From Candidatus Altarchaeales archaeon WOR_SM1_86-2 (GTDB taxonomy: Archaea; Altiarchaeota; Altiarchaeia; IMC4; MCBC01): a stretch of 6,257 nt of DNA. Below, piece by piece: positions 1-5,991 of the stretch. Below the pieces are notes generated by a model. It was not told the origin of the DNA and did no database searches. It worked only from the letters and a program-made list of their open reading frames with translations. Made by a program: the position numbers and the translations under genes. Where the stretch lies: positions 1 through 6,257 of the forward strand of contig MCBC01000081.1 of assembly GCA_001723855.1 (NCBI GenBank), read 5' to 3'. The stretch's first letter is position 1; each line of letters opens with the position of its first letter.

Positions 1-95
1 ACGGGCTCATATGTGACAATTGCAAACTCTTATATGAGATCAAGGATGACATACCAATTATGCTAATAGATGAGGCAAAGAAAATAGAAGATTGA
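1..95 (+). CDS. Trm112/YcaR-like zinc-ribbon protein, C-terminal fragment
   Basis: This is the 3' end of a small gene that begins before the window. Reading codons from position 3 gives 30 residues starting GLICDNCKLLYEIKDD and ending in KKIED, followed by TGA at 93-95. The CDNC motif (codons at 12-23) matches the second zinc-binding CxxC pair of Trm112p-like/UPF0434 proteins. The following pattern, an acidic stretch, then IPIML and then DEA, is the usual C-terminus of this roughly 60-residue family. In eukaryotes and archaea Trm112 is an activating partner of methyltransferases; the role of bacterial YcaR is not settled. In E. coli ycaR sits between lpxK and kdsB, so finding it just before a lipid A acyltransferase gene fits a conserved LPS neighbourhood. 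The family call rests on this short stretch only, because the first CxxC lies outside the window. Confidence 0.72.
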   Translation, partial: GLICDNCKLLYEIKDDIPIMLIDEAKKIED

Positions 96-145
96 ATTTA
101 TGGCCCATGATTTTATAAGGAGTCAAGTCAGCAGGCTAATGAAAA

Positions 146-1156
146 ATGGAAAAATTCCAAGAACCAGCAAAAGAAATGGTGTTTGATGCCTATCCTTCTC
201 CAGTGGAAAAGGTACGCGAGTATACCCTCCGGCACTCAAGAAACACAAAAGTTAGGGGGCATTACTATAGCAGGATAATCATTACCACTCTAATATTTTT
301 TGCCCGCCGTCTTTCCTGGGGAAGTGCTTATCGGATTGGCACCTGGATCGGGAAACTATTCTACTATTTCAGAGTCCGCCGCAATGTGGCCATGACCAAT
401 CTCGATATTGTGTACGGTGATAAAAAATCCACGGAAGAAAAAGATCATATTTATCGAGAGTCTATGATCAATTGTGGGCGATTGATCATCAACTACATGC
501 GTCTTCCATACATGGATGAATCATTCTGGCGAGATAAGTGCGAATGGAAAAACGAATATGTTTTGCAGGAAGCTCTCAATCGAAAAAAAGGCGCCTTGCT
601 CATCAGCGGTCATATCGGAATGATGGATTTGGCTGGGGGAAAGCTCGGAATGTCCGGGTACCCGGTTGCAGTGGTCGGTAAAAGAATAAGGAATCCTGTT
701 TTAGACAAGCTTTTTGTTGATATCAGAAATTCCATGAACCTAGGGACCATCAAACATCGTGATTCCATGAAACGCATCCTAGAAGGGATACGACGGGGAG
801 AAGCTATTGCCATGGCCCTTGATCAGAATATGAAGCCAAGTCAGGGTGTATTCATAAATTGGATGGGGAGGATTGCTTCCTCTGTTCGATCTGCCGCTTA
901 TGTTGCAAAAAAGACTGGCGCGCCAGTGATCGCTGGATACCTCTTTCAAAAGGGTCCGGATAGATTTGAGTTGGTTGCAACAGAAGAGGTTCATTGGGAG
1001 CCGTATCCAGATGATCCAGAAAAGGAGATTCTGATGAATACCCAAAAACAGTCCGATGCGATCCAAAAAATCATTTACGAACACCCGGAGTTGTGGTTCT
1101 GGATCCACCGGCGATGGAAAGTCCAGCCTGAAGGTGTGCCCAGTCCCTACAAATAA
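146..1156 (+). CDS. LpxL/HtrB-type lipid A (Kdo-dependent) acyltransferase
   Basis: The 336-residue product matches the HtrB/LpxL/LpxM family, inner-membrane enzymes that move an acyl chain from acyl-ACP onto a lipid A precursor. A hydrophobic, basic segment (about residues 43-75, including IIITTLIFFARR) looks like the N-terminal membrane anchor. The catalytic HX4D box is HIGMMD at 156-161, inside SGHIGMMDLAGG. Other family landmarks are LDQN at 225-228 followed by GVFINWMGR, and HPELWFWIHRRWK at 313-325, the typical C-terminal PE-W-W-HRR-K block. The usual length is about 290-310 residues, so roughly 35 residues at the N-terminus are extra. The start is uncertain: an in-frame TGA at 140-142 makes ATG 146 the first possible start, but the best Shine-Dalgarno (AAGGAG, 117-122) is 23 nt away; Met11 is an alternative. 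Acyl-chain and position specificity cannot be read from the sequence. Confidence 0.9.
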   Translation: MEKFQEPAKEMVFDAYPSPVEKVREYTLRHSRNTKVRGHYYSRIIITTLIFFARRLSWGSAYRIGTWIGKLFYYFRVRRNVAMTNLDIVYGDKKSTEEKDHIYRESMINCGRLIINYMRLPYMDESFWRDKCEWKNEYVLQEALNRKKGALLISGHIGMMDLAGGKLGMSGYPVAVVGKRIRNPVLDKLFVDIRNSMNLGTIKHRDSMKRILEGIRRGEAIAMALDQNMKPSQGVFINWMGRIASSVRSAAYVAKKTGAPVIAGYLFQKGPDRFELVATEEVHWEPYPDDPEKEILMNTQKQSDAIQKIIYEHPELWFWIHRRWKVQPEGVPSPYK

Positions 1157-1159
1157 GTT

Positions 1160-2167
1160 GTGATGAAGCAGAACTGTTCGGAGATTAAGAGAATCCTGAT
1201 CATTCAGTTCAGGCCTTTTGGCGATGTGTTATTGGCCACGTCCTATTTGGGAGCCTTAAGAGAATCATTCCCTAGGGCTGACATCGATTTCCTCGTAAAG
1301 GAACCCTACCAGGAAGTTTTGGATAAGAATCCTTATCTATCAAATGCTATCTCTTTTCCCCAGGAAAAGGGTATCTCCTATATCTTGGGGAGAGCAAAGC
1401 TTATTTTCGACATTCGCAAAAGAAAATATGATTTGATCATTGATCAGCAGAATGGAGTGGGTTCAGGTCAGGTACTCTTGTTCAGCGGCGCAAAATATAG
1501 ATTGGGGTGGATGGATGGGAAATGGAAATTCATTTATAATCTAAAAGGGATAAGGGGGGCGGCACGCTATAGGGCTTCCCAGAACTTTGATATGCTTCAC
1601 CCCTTGGGAATAGAAGAGCAAACGTATGAGCTTTTTTACCACATTAGATCGGAATCCATCGCCTATATTCAAAACTGGTTAAACGAGAATCATTTAACTA
1701 ATAACGATATCATTTGTATAGCGCCTGGAAGCCCGCGGGCTAGAAAGAAATGGGATATCCAGTGCTATGTGAGACTAACGGATCTGATCTTAGAGTACAC
1801 CCAATACAGTGTTATCATTTTATGGGCGCCGAATGAATTAGAAGATGCTCAAACAATAATATCACAAACCAAAAAGAAGCCTTTTTTAGCGCCGCCTACC
1901 AATTTTAATCAAGCTGCTGCCTTTCTTAAAGAGTGTAAATTGTTAATCTGCAATGATGGAGGCCTCAATCATCTTTCTGTGGCTGAAAAAATCCCATCCC
2001 TGGCCATTTTTGGGAATACTTCACCAGTACACTGGTCACCTGCAGGAGTTTTCCCACATCATTACCACTTGTATAATCCAGAATGGAATCGGATGTCGGA
2101 TAATAGTTTTGGCATTACCCCAGAAGAGGTATTTCGTAAAGTTCAGAATATCCTCAGAGAGGTGTAA
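1160..2167 (+). CDS. Glycosyltransferase family 9 (heptosyltransferase-like), first copy
   Basis: This GT-B fold transferase of family GT9 (WaaC/WaaF/WaaQ relatives) adds heptose or a similar sugar from a nucleotide donor to the LPS inner core on the cytoplasmic face of the inner membrane. The N-terminal block RILIIQFRPFGDVLLATSYL (11-30) carries the family GD pair (G21-D22), whose Asp is the expected catalytic base. The C-terminal half has APGSPRARKKWD (188-199) and the donor-site signature NDGGLNHLSVAEKIPSLAIF (265-284), followed by GNTSPVHWSP. The 335-residue length is normal. The start is GTG at 1160, with ATG immediately after at 1163; no clear Shine-Dalgarno is visible. The gene begins 3 nt after the acyltransferase stop, so translational coupling is likely. 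Unlike the second GT9 protein in this window it lacks the four-cysteine C-terminal cluster, so the two are not recent duplicates. The sugar transferred is not determinable. Confidence 0.87.
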   Translation: MMKQNCSEIKRILIIQFRPFGDVLLATSYLGALRESFPRADIDFLVKEPYQEVLDKNPYLSNAISFPQEKGISYILGRAKLIFDIRKRKYDLIIDQQNGVGSGQVLLFSGAKYRLGWMDGKWKFIYNLKGIRGAARYRASQNFDMLHPLGIEEQTYELFYHIRSESIAYIQNWLNENHLTNNDIICIAPGSPRARKKWDIQCYVRLTDLILEYTQYSVIILWAPNELEDAQTIISQTKKKPFLAPPTNFNQAAAFLKECKLLICNDGGLNHLSVAEKIPSLAIFGNTSPVHWSPAGVFPHHYHLYNPEWNRMSDNSFGITPEEVFRKVQNILREV

Positions 2168-2260
2168 GGCAATACATTCGAGCACATAATGAGTGCATTG
2201 ACTTAAGCGATTGCCAATTTTGTTTTTGTTTCACACATAGATCAAGAGTCTTAAAAAGCA

Positions 2261-3364
2261 ATGAATATCCTCTATATCTCTTCAAAAAAACGATGGGGCG
2301 GGGTATCAAGCTGGATGCATAGAACTGCACTTGGTCTGGAGAGAAAGGGTCACAGTGTGTGGATACTGGCCCACCCCAATGGCCGTTTCATCAAGTCTGC
2401 GCCTAGGGGATTGAAACTGGTGCCAAAAGGAATGGGCATGGATTACAATCCAGTAGTGATTTATTTTCTCGTGCGTTTTATAAAGAAGAACCGAATAGAT
2501 TTAGTTGTGACAAATATCGAAAAGGAAGTCATTGCAGGCGGAATCGCGGCCCGGATATGCGGAATTCCAAATATTCGCAGGGTAGGGCGTGAAGATGATT
2601 TCAGCGAAAGATTTAAGGTCAAATGGCATCATCTTCTTCTGGTTGACCAATGCATTGTCCCTTGTAATTTGGTACGAGAAAATGCCATGAAAAGAGCTAG
2701 ATGGCTGAACGGATCCCAGTTTACCACGATCTATAATGGCAGGAATTGTAAATCCTTTTCAGCGGATGAAATTAAAGAGCGGAGAAAAAAATGGGGGCTA
2801 TCTGATAAAGATTTCATTATTGGCACGACTTCTCAATTGTCTGAAATCAAAGGGATCGAGAGCTTGATTCACGTATTCCATAGGATATTTAAGAAATATC
2901 CGAACTGCTATCTTGTTATTACCGGAGAGGGAAAAGAAAAAGAAAACCTGGAAAAGATAGCAAGGGAATTAGATATATCAGAGCATATCATCTTTGGCGG
3001 TTTTACCCAAAACCCGATGCAGGCTGCCGCAGTTTATGATATTGCGGTTTGCAATTCTCAATTTGAGGGATTCCCCAATACCGTTGTTGAATATTTTGCA
3101 GTTGGAAAGCCGGTAGTGACAACCGATGTGGGTGGTGTGGCTGAAATGGCAAAAAACGAAGAAAATGCTCTATTGATCCCCTGCGGCGATGACGTACAAT
3201 TATATGATAAAATAGCATTATTAATTGAAGACAGCGAACTACGAGAAACGCTGGGAAAAAATGCAATGAATACAATCAAGAAGGGTTTTTCAGAAAAAAT
3301 TATGCTCGAAAATTTAGAGGCGCTGTTCAAGGATAGTATTCGCAAAATTAATTTCTCAAACTGA
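2261..3364 (+). CDS. Glycosyltransferase family 4 (GT-B), LPS core or polysaccharide
   Basis: The 367-residue product is a retaining GT4-type transferase. The N-terminal domain opens with NILYISSKKRWGGVSSWMHR; the WGG loop at 12-14 is the usual glycine-rich acceptor/phosphate loop. The C-terminal donor domain begins near residue 185 with IGTTSQLSEIKG (187-198), continues with ITGEGKEKENL (220-230), and carries the EX7E motif E269 to E277 in EGFPNTVVEYFAVGKPVV, then TDVGGVAE. Most GT4 enzymes have GR at the position of TS in GTTSQL; here the phosphate-binding Arg is not at its usual place, although K197 is present. ATG 2261 is preceded by a weak AAGAG (2244-2248). The gene sits 93 nt after the first GT9 gene and overlaps the minus-strand GT9 gene by 9 bp at its 3' end. 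Donor and acceptor are unknown; an outer-core hexosyltransferase role is an inference from context. Confidence 0.86.
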   Translation: MNILYISSKKRWGGVSSWMHRTALGLERKGHSVWILAHPNGRFIKSAPRGLKLVPKGMGMDYNPVVIYFLVRFIKKNRIDLVVTNIEKEVIAGGIAARICGIPNIRRVGREDDFSERFKVKWHHLLLVDQCIVPCNLVRENAMKRARWLNGSQFTTIYNGRNCKSFSADEIKERRKKWGLSDKDFIIGTTSQLSEIKGIESLIHVFHRIFKKYPNCYLVITGEGKEKENLEKIARELDISEHIIFGGFTQNPMQAAAVYDIAVCNSQFEGFPNTVVEYFAVGKPVVTTDVGGVAEMAKNEENALLIPCGDDVQLYDKIALLIEDSELRETLGKNAMNTIKKGFSEKIMLENLEALFKDSIRKINFSN

Positions 3365-4327
3365 ATATTTTATGACTTTATATACTTCTTCAGGAGTTAA
3401 TGTCTTCATACAGTCAAAATGCCTTTTTGGGCATTTTTTATCGCCATGCAGGGAACAGGGAGAGCACTTTATGTCTTTGTGCAAGATGATTGAATTCTCA
3501 TCATATTCAAACATCCCCGGATCAGTAGGGCCAAAAATCACAAAAACCTTTTTGCCGACGCCTCTTGCTATGTGAAACGGCGCAGAGTCATTCGTGATAA
3601 CATAGTTTGATTTTGAAATCAGGGCTCCGCTTTCTTTTAAACTCAATTTTCCGGCCAGATTTTTGCATCTCTCGCCTATTTCTTTTCTTATATATTCAAA
3701 ATTTTTATATTCGCTTTTTTCGCCAATGAGTATTATATTCTCTGTTAATCTTCTTCCGAGCTCTGCAAAATATTCCTTCGGCCATTTTTTGGTACTATTT
3801 CCCGCACCCGGTGCCATAATAATGAAATTGTTAAAATGCTTTACACTTTCAATATCTTCTTCTTTGAAATCAAATTTCAGTTTTTCATGGGTATAGAAGA
3901 TTCCGAGTTTTTTCAAGGGCCTAAAATAGTTTCTTACAATGGTATCATCGACATGGTATTGGATGAGTCTGAGCCGAACACAAAGAGTTTTCCACCACGA
4001 CCTTTTTTTGTATCTCAGAACTTTATTCCCTATGATTCTGGAAATTAAAATAGACCTTACTTTGGAGTGAAGGTCGATAATTATATCATATCCATTTTTT
4101 TTCAATTTTCTGGAAAATTTTATGATCCCCCAGAGACCTTTGTATTTTTCCTTTTCAAAAAGAATTAAGTTGTCAATACAACTATTTCCGCAAATTCCAT
4201 CCTTGAATTTATCCATCACCAAAAAGTCAAGGGTTGCCTCCGGATATTTATCCTTTACTGCCTCCAAAACAGGCGTAGTAAGCACTATATCGCCGATTGA
4301 GCTTAGCCTTATGATCAGTATTTTCAA
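3356..4327 (-). CDS. Glycosyltransferase family 9 (heptosyltransferase-like), second copy, Cys-rich tail
   Basis: This is a 323-residue GT9 transferase of the ADP-heptose:LPS heptosyltransferase type. MKILIIRLSSIGDIVLTTPV (1-20) holds the catalytic-type G12-D13 pair. IIDLHSKVRS (83-92), APGAGNSTKKWPKEYF (172-187) and NDSAPFHIARGVGKKVFVIF (246-265), followed by GPTDP, are the standard GT9 landmarks. The C-terminus carries four cysteines, C288, C291, C299 and C306 (CSPC, then CPKRHFDC), a pattern seen in a subset of GT9 proteins and compatible with metal binding, though unproven. The start is TTG at 4325-4327, because an in-frame TAG lies upstream and the next Met is residue 39. AGAAGG (4342-4347) is 14 nt upstream, and the kinase stop is 2 nt away, so re-initiation is likely. 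The gene is AT-rich like the kinase and overlaps the plus-strand GT4 gene tail to tail by 9 bp. Likely substrate: an inner-core heptose, by inference. Confidence 0.9.
   Translation of the reverse strand: MKILIIRLSSIGDIVLTTPVLEAVKDKYPEATLDFLVMDKFKDGICGNSCIDNLILFEKEKYKGLWGIIKFSRKLKKNGYDIIIDLHSKVRSILISRIIGNKVLRYKKRSWWKTLCVRLRLIQYHVDDTIVRNYFRPLKKLGIFYTHEKLKFDFKEEDIESVKHFNNFIIMAPGAGNSTKKWPKEYFAELGRRLTENIILIGEKSEYKNFEYIRKEIGERCKNLAGKLSLKESGALISKSNYVITNDSAPFHIARGVGKKVFVIFGPTDPGMFEYDENSIILHKDIKCSPCSLHGDKKCPKRHFDCMKTLTPEEVYKVIKYSV
3416..3439 (+). terminator. Intrinsic terminator for the plus-strand operon, inside the opposing gene
   Basis: An 8-bp perfect stem is formed by AAAATGCC (3416-3423) and GGCATTTT (3430-3437), with loop TTTTTG and a run of six T (3434-3439). 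It begins 51 nt after the GT4 stop codon, where a terminator for the plus-strand genes would be expected. The same bases encode residues around C299 of the minus-strand GT9 protein (KKCPKRHF). On the minus strand the stem is followed by only four T and lies within coding sequence, so it should act mainly in the plus direction. Confidence 0.55.
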
Positions 4328-4329
4328 AT

Positions 4330-5034
4330 TTATGTTTTTTTCCTTCTAATTTTTCTCTTGAGTCTTCGCCATGACCAATACAAATCGCTATACTTTTGAG
4401 CGATTTTGTAGGAAAAAGAGGATCTTGAAAAGTCAAAATGCTCATCAATGCCTTCGGCACTTTTTTCTAAATAAATATATTCATATGCCTTTGAAATGTT
4501 TCCCAGCCATATTCTTTTCGGATTACAATCTATCGTTATGACTTCTTTCCCGTTATACAGAAAATTCCGTATTTGAGCATCGCCGTGGAGCATATTCTTA
4601 GCATGGATTTCCTTCAGCTTCTGAACGGCCAATGCATAATGTTCTTCTGCACATGGTTCTCCTTCTTCATATTCAAATAATATCCAGGAATCAGATACCA
4701 TGCCAAAAACTCTCTTCTCGATTGCCATTACCGGGTTATTTGTTCTGATTCCCACATTATTCAATCTTTCCATATTTAAAATTGCCTTGAAGGCCTCTCC
4801 ATTTCTAAACAAGGTTGTAAACCTTATCCATTTTCTCCTGTTTTTTTCTAGTGGGGACTTTAGAATTAACTTCTTCCCCATATGGGTTACGAGCAATACT
4901 AAACTTCTTTGATCATTCTTCAGTTCCTTTAATATAAGTAAGTTCTTAGAATATATTATATTATCGATAAAATCATACAGATACTTCTCTCCTGTATAAA
5001 GCACGTTCCATTCTTTATATTTTTCTTTTATCAC
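4330..5034 (-). CDS. RfaY/WaaY-like LPS core sugar kinase
   Basis: This 234-residue protein resembles the RfaY/WaaY family, small eukaryotic-kinase-like enzymes that use ATP to phosphorylate core heptose in the cytoplasm. A candidate ATP-binding lysine is K59 in GKKLILKSP. A hinge-like stretch ILFEYEEGE spans 118-126. The catalytic loop is HGDAQIRN (150-157), giving D152 and the D-x4-N asparagine N157, and the DFG-equivalent Asp is D169 in ITIDCNPKR. The C-terminus is strongly basic (RRLKRKIRRKKT), as in E. coli RfaY, perhaps for membrane contact. The start is GTG at 5032-5034, supported by an AAAGGG Shine-Dalgarno 6 nt upstream. The next gene, a GT9 heptosyltransferase-type enzyme, begins 2 nt after the stop, which supports a core-heptose substrate. 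A Kdo kinase (KdkA-like) or other small-molecule kinase remains possible. The gene is AT-rich compared with the outer flanks. Confidence 0.82.
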   Translation of the reverse strand: MIKEKYKEWNVLYTGEKYLYDFIDNIIYSKNLLILKELKNDQRSLVLLVTHMGKKLILKSPLEKNRRKWIRFTTLFRNGEAFKAILNMERLNNVGIRTNNPVMAIEKRVFGMVSDSWILFEYEEGEPCAEEHYALAVQKLKEIHAKNMLHGDAQIRNFLYNGKEVITIDCNPKRIWLGNISKAYEYIYLEKSAEGIDEHFDFSRSSFSYKIAQKYSDLYWSWRRLKRKIRRKKT

Positions 5035-5040
5035 TTTATT

Positions 5041-5046
5041 CCCTTT
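5041..5046 (-). promoter_or_regulatory. Shine-Dalgarno deciding the GTG start of the kinase gene
   Basis: Read on the minus strand this is AAAGGG, followed by AATAAA and then GTG. The 6-nt spacing is near ideal, and no ATG in frame is close, so it fixes the kinase start at GTG 5032-5034. Confidence 0.6.
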
Positions 5047-5124
5047 TTACTGTAGAGGTTTATCCTGAGCGAGGGTATTTGAATAAGCGGGATGAAGCAT
5101 ATTTTTAGAAGGCCACACCTGAAT

Positions 5125-5152
5125 AATATAAACTTTTGGAATTATTTTGCAA
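5125..5152 (-). promoter_or_regulatory. Possible sigma-70 type promoter for the kinase-GT9 pair
   Basis: On the minus strand, TTGCAA (5147-5152) is followed after 16 nt by TATATT (5125-5130). This matches the -35 box at four of six positions and the -10 box at five of six. It lies about 90 nt upstream of the kinase GTG, in the only sizeable spacer on this strand. In AT-rich DNA such matches arise by chance, so this is a candidate only. The remaining spacer (5035-5248) contains an imperfect palindrome at 5059-5096 and no recognisable gene. Confidence 0.3.
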
Positions 5153-5248
5153 CTTGACACTACAGCATCATCTTTCGATATCTGACCACAGAGGTGGAAA
5201 ATCCAAATTTATAGGTGCCCAAATCAGTAACAACACACTCACGCATTA

Positions 5249-5965
5249 TTAGGTAGTATATTTTCTGCGAAAGGCCAGACGAAGTTTCAGGATTAGAGGA
5301 GCGGGATGATAGCGATTAATACTAATTCTCTCTATTGCCAGGTTTTTATTGGAAAGCCCTTGTTTGTCTTTTTTAGATAAAAATCCTAGGGAATAACCTG
5401 TCTCAGCACAAAAGCGCATCACACGCTCATCGGTCTTGCCGTGTGGATAGGCCAGGGCAACAATTTCCCTGCCAATAGCCTCTTCCAGTATCTTACGAGA
5501 CCCTTTCAGCTCATGCCGAAGCGAGGTATCATTAAGGCAGGGCAGCTTAGTATGGGTCAAGCCATGGGATTGTATATCATGACCCTTTGCCACCATTTTC
5601 TGCAGATCCTCAGCACTCATTAGTGGATAACCCTCACCGCACGTTCCTACAAGCCCGAATGGATCTCCTAATTTCCCGGCAGTGATAAATACTGTAAGCT
5701 TAAGGCCCAGAGATTCCGCAATAGGCATAGCCTGAACAAAGGTGTCCTGGTAACCGTCATCAAAGGTAATAAGGAGTGGCTTTAAGGGCAACGTAATTTT
5801 TCCTTGCTTAGCAAGGTATAACTGATAGACAGTGATAGAATTATATCCCCATCGCTTAAGCCAGAGCCATTGACGGTAGAGTGTCTCTTTGGGCACGAAA
5901 TAAGAGGTCTTCTCAGGGCTGAGGTTTGTGCCCACTAAATGGTAGAGCAGGGCTGTTATTCCCAT
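5249..5965 (-). CDS. CE4 polysaccharide deacetylase (NodB-type)
   Basis: This 238-residue metal-dependent deacetylase belongs to carbohydrate esterase family 4, which removes N- or O-acetyl groups from sugars. Motif 1 is TFDDG (67-71), with D69 the expected base and D70 a metal ligand. Motif 2 is SHGLTH (133-138), supplying H134 and H138. Motif 3 is AYPHGKT (172-178), of the YP-x-G subtype that lacks the classical Arg. The N-terminal ALLYHLVG resembles the MYH-type opening of this subgroup. There is no signal peptide or membrane segment, so it probably acts in the cytoplasm on a nucleotide- or lipid-linked intermediate, or on a core sugar before export, rather than on peptidoglycan. ATG 5963-5965 has AAGG 11 nt upstream. 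It follows the GT2 gene by 34 nt on the same strand, so the two are likely co-transcribed. The exact substrate is unknown; a HexNAc added by a neighbouring transferase is a reasonable guess. Confidence 0.88.
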   Translation of the reverse strand: MGITALLYHLVGTNLSPEKTSYFVPKETLYRQWLWLKRWGYNSITVYQLYLAKQGKITLPLKPLLITFDDGYQDTFVQAMPIAESLGLKLTVFITAGKLGDPFGLVGTCGEGYPLMSAEDLQKMVAKGHDIQSHGLTHTKLPCLNDTSLRHELKGSRKILEEAIGREIVALAYPHGKTDERVMRFCAETGYSLGFLSKKDKQGLSNKNLAIERISINRYHPAPLILKLRLAFRRKYTT

Positions 5966-5991
5966 TATCTCTTTTGCCTTGATTTACTTGT

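Noticed and set aside
1953..2189. 78-codon open frame overlapping the end of the first GT9 gene on the same strand.
   Set aside because: It is out of frame within a clear GT9 gene and its translation has no recognisable domain.
2168..2230. Possible terminator after the first GT9 gene: GGCAAT (2168-2173) and ATTGCC (2210-2215), followed by T-rich sequence.
   Set aside because: The arms are only 6 bp with a 36-nt loop, and the T-rich part is interrupted by G and A, so it is a weak candidate not worth an entry.
2198..2240. Promoter-like TTGACT or TTGCCA boxes upstream of the GT4 gene.
   Set aside because: No acceptable -10 box lies 16-18 nt downstream of either.
3290..3325. Possible minus-strand terminator after the second GT9 gene, with AAATT/AATTT arms and a nearby T run.
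   Set aside because: The stem is only 5 A-T pairs and would be too weak; no terminator is called for the minus strand.
3003..3345. Two open frames of 90 and 95 codons antisense to the GT4 gene.
   Set aside because: The GT4 frame holds the EX7E and C-terminal family motifs over the same bases; the antisense translations look like shadows.
4248..4460. 70-codon minus-strand open frame across the kinase-GT9 junction.
   Set aside because: It overlaps both well-supported genes in another frame and shows no family motif.
5154..5182. Perfect TTGACA on the plus strand with GATATC 17 nt downstream.
   Set aside because: The -10 match is poor, and the only downstream genes are on the minus strand.
5186..5197. 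Small palindrome CCACAGAGGTGG in the spacer after the deacetylase gene.
   Set aside because: It has a 4-bp stem and no following T run on either strand; too short to call a terminator or operator.
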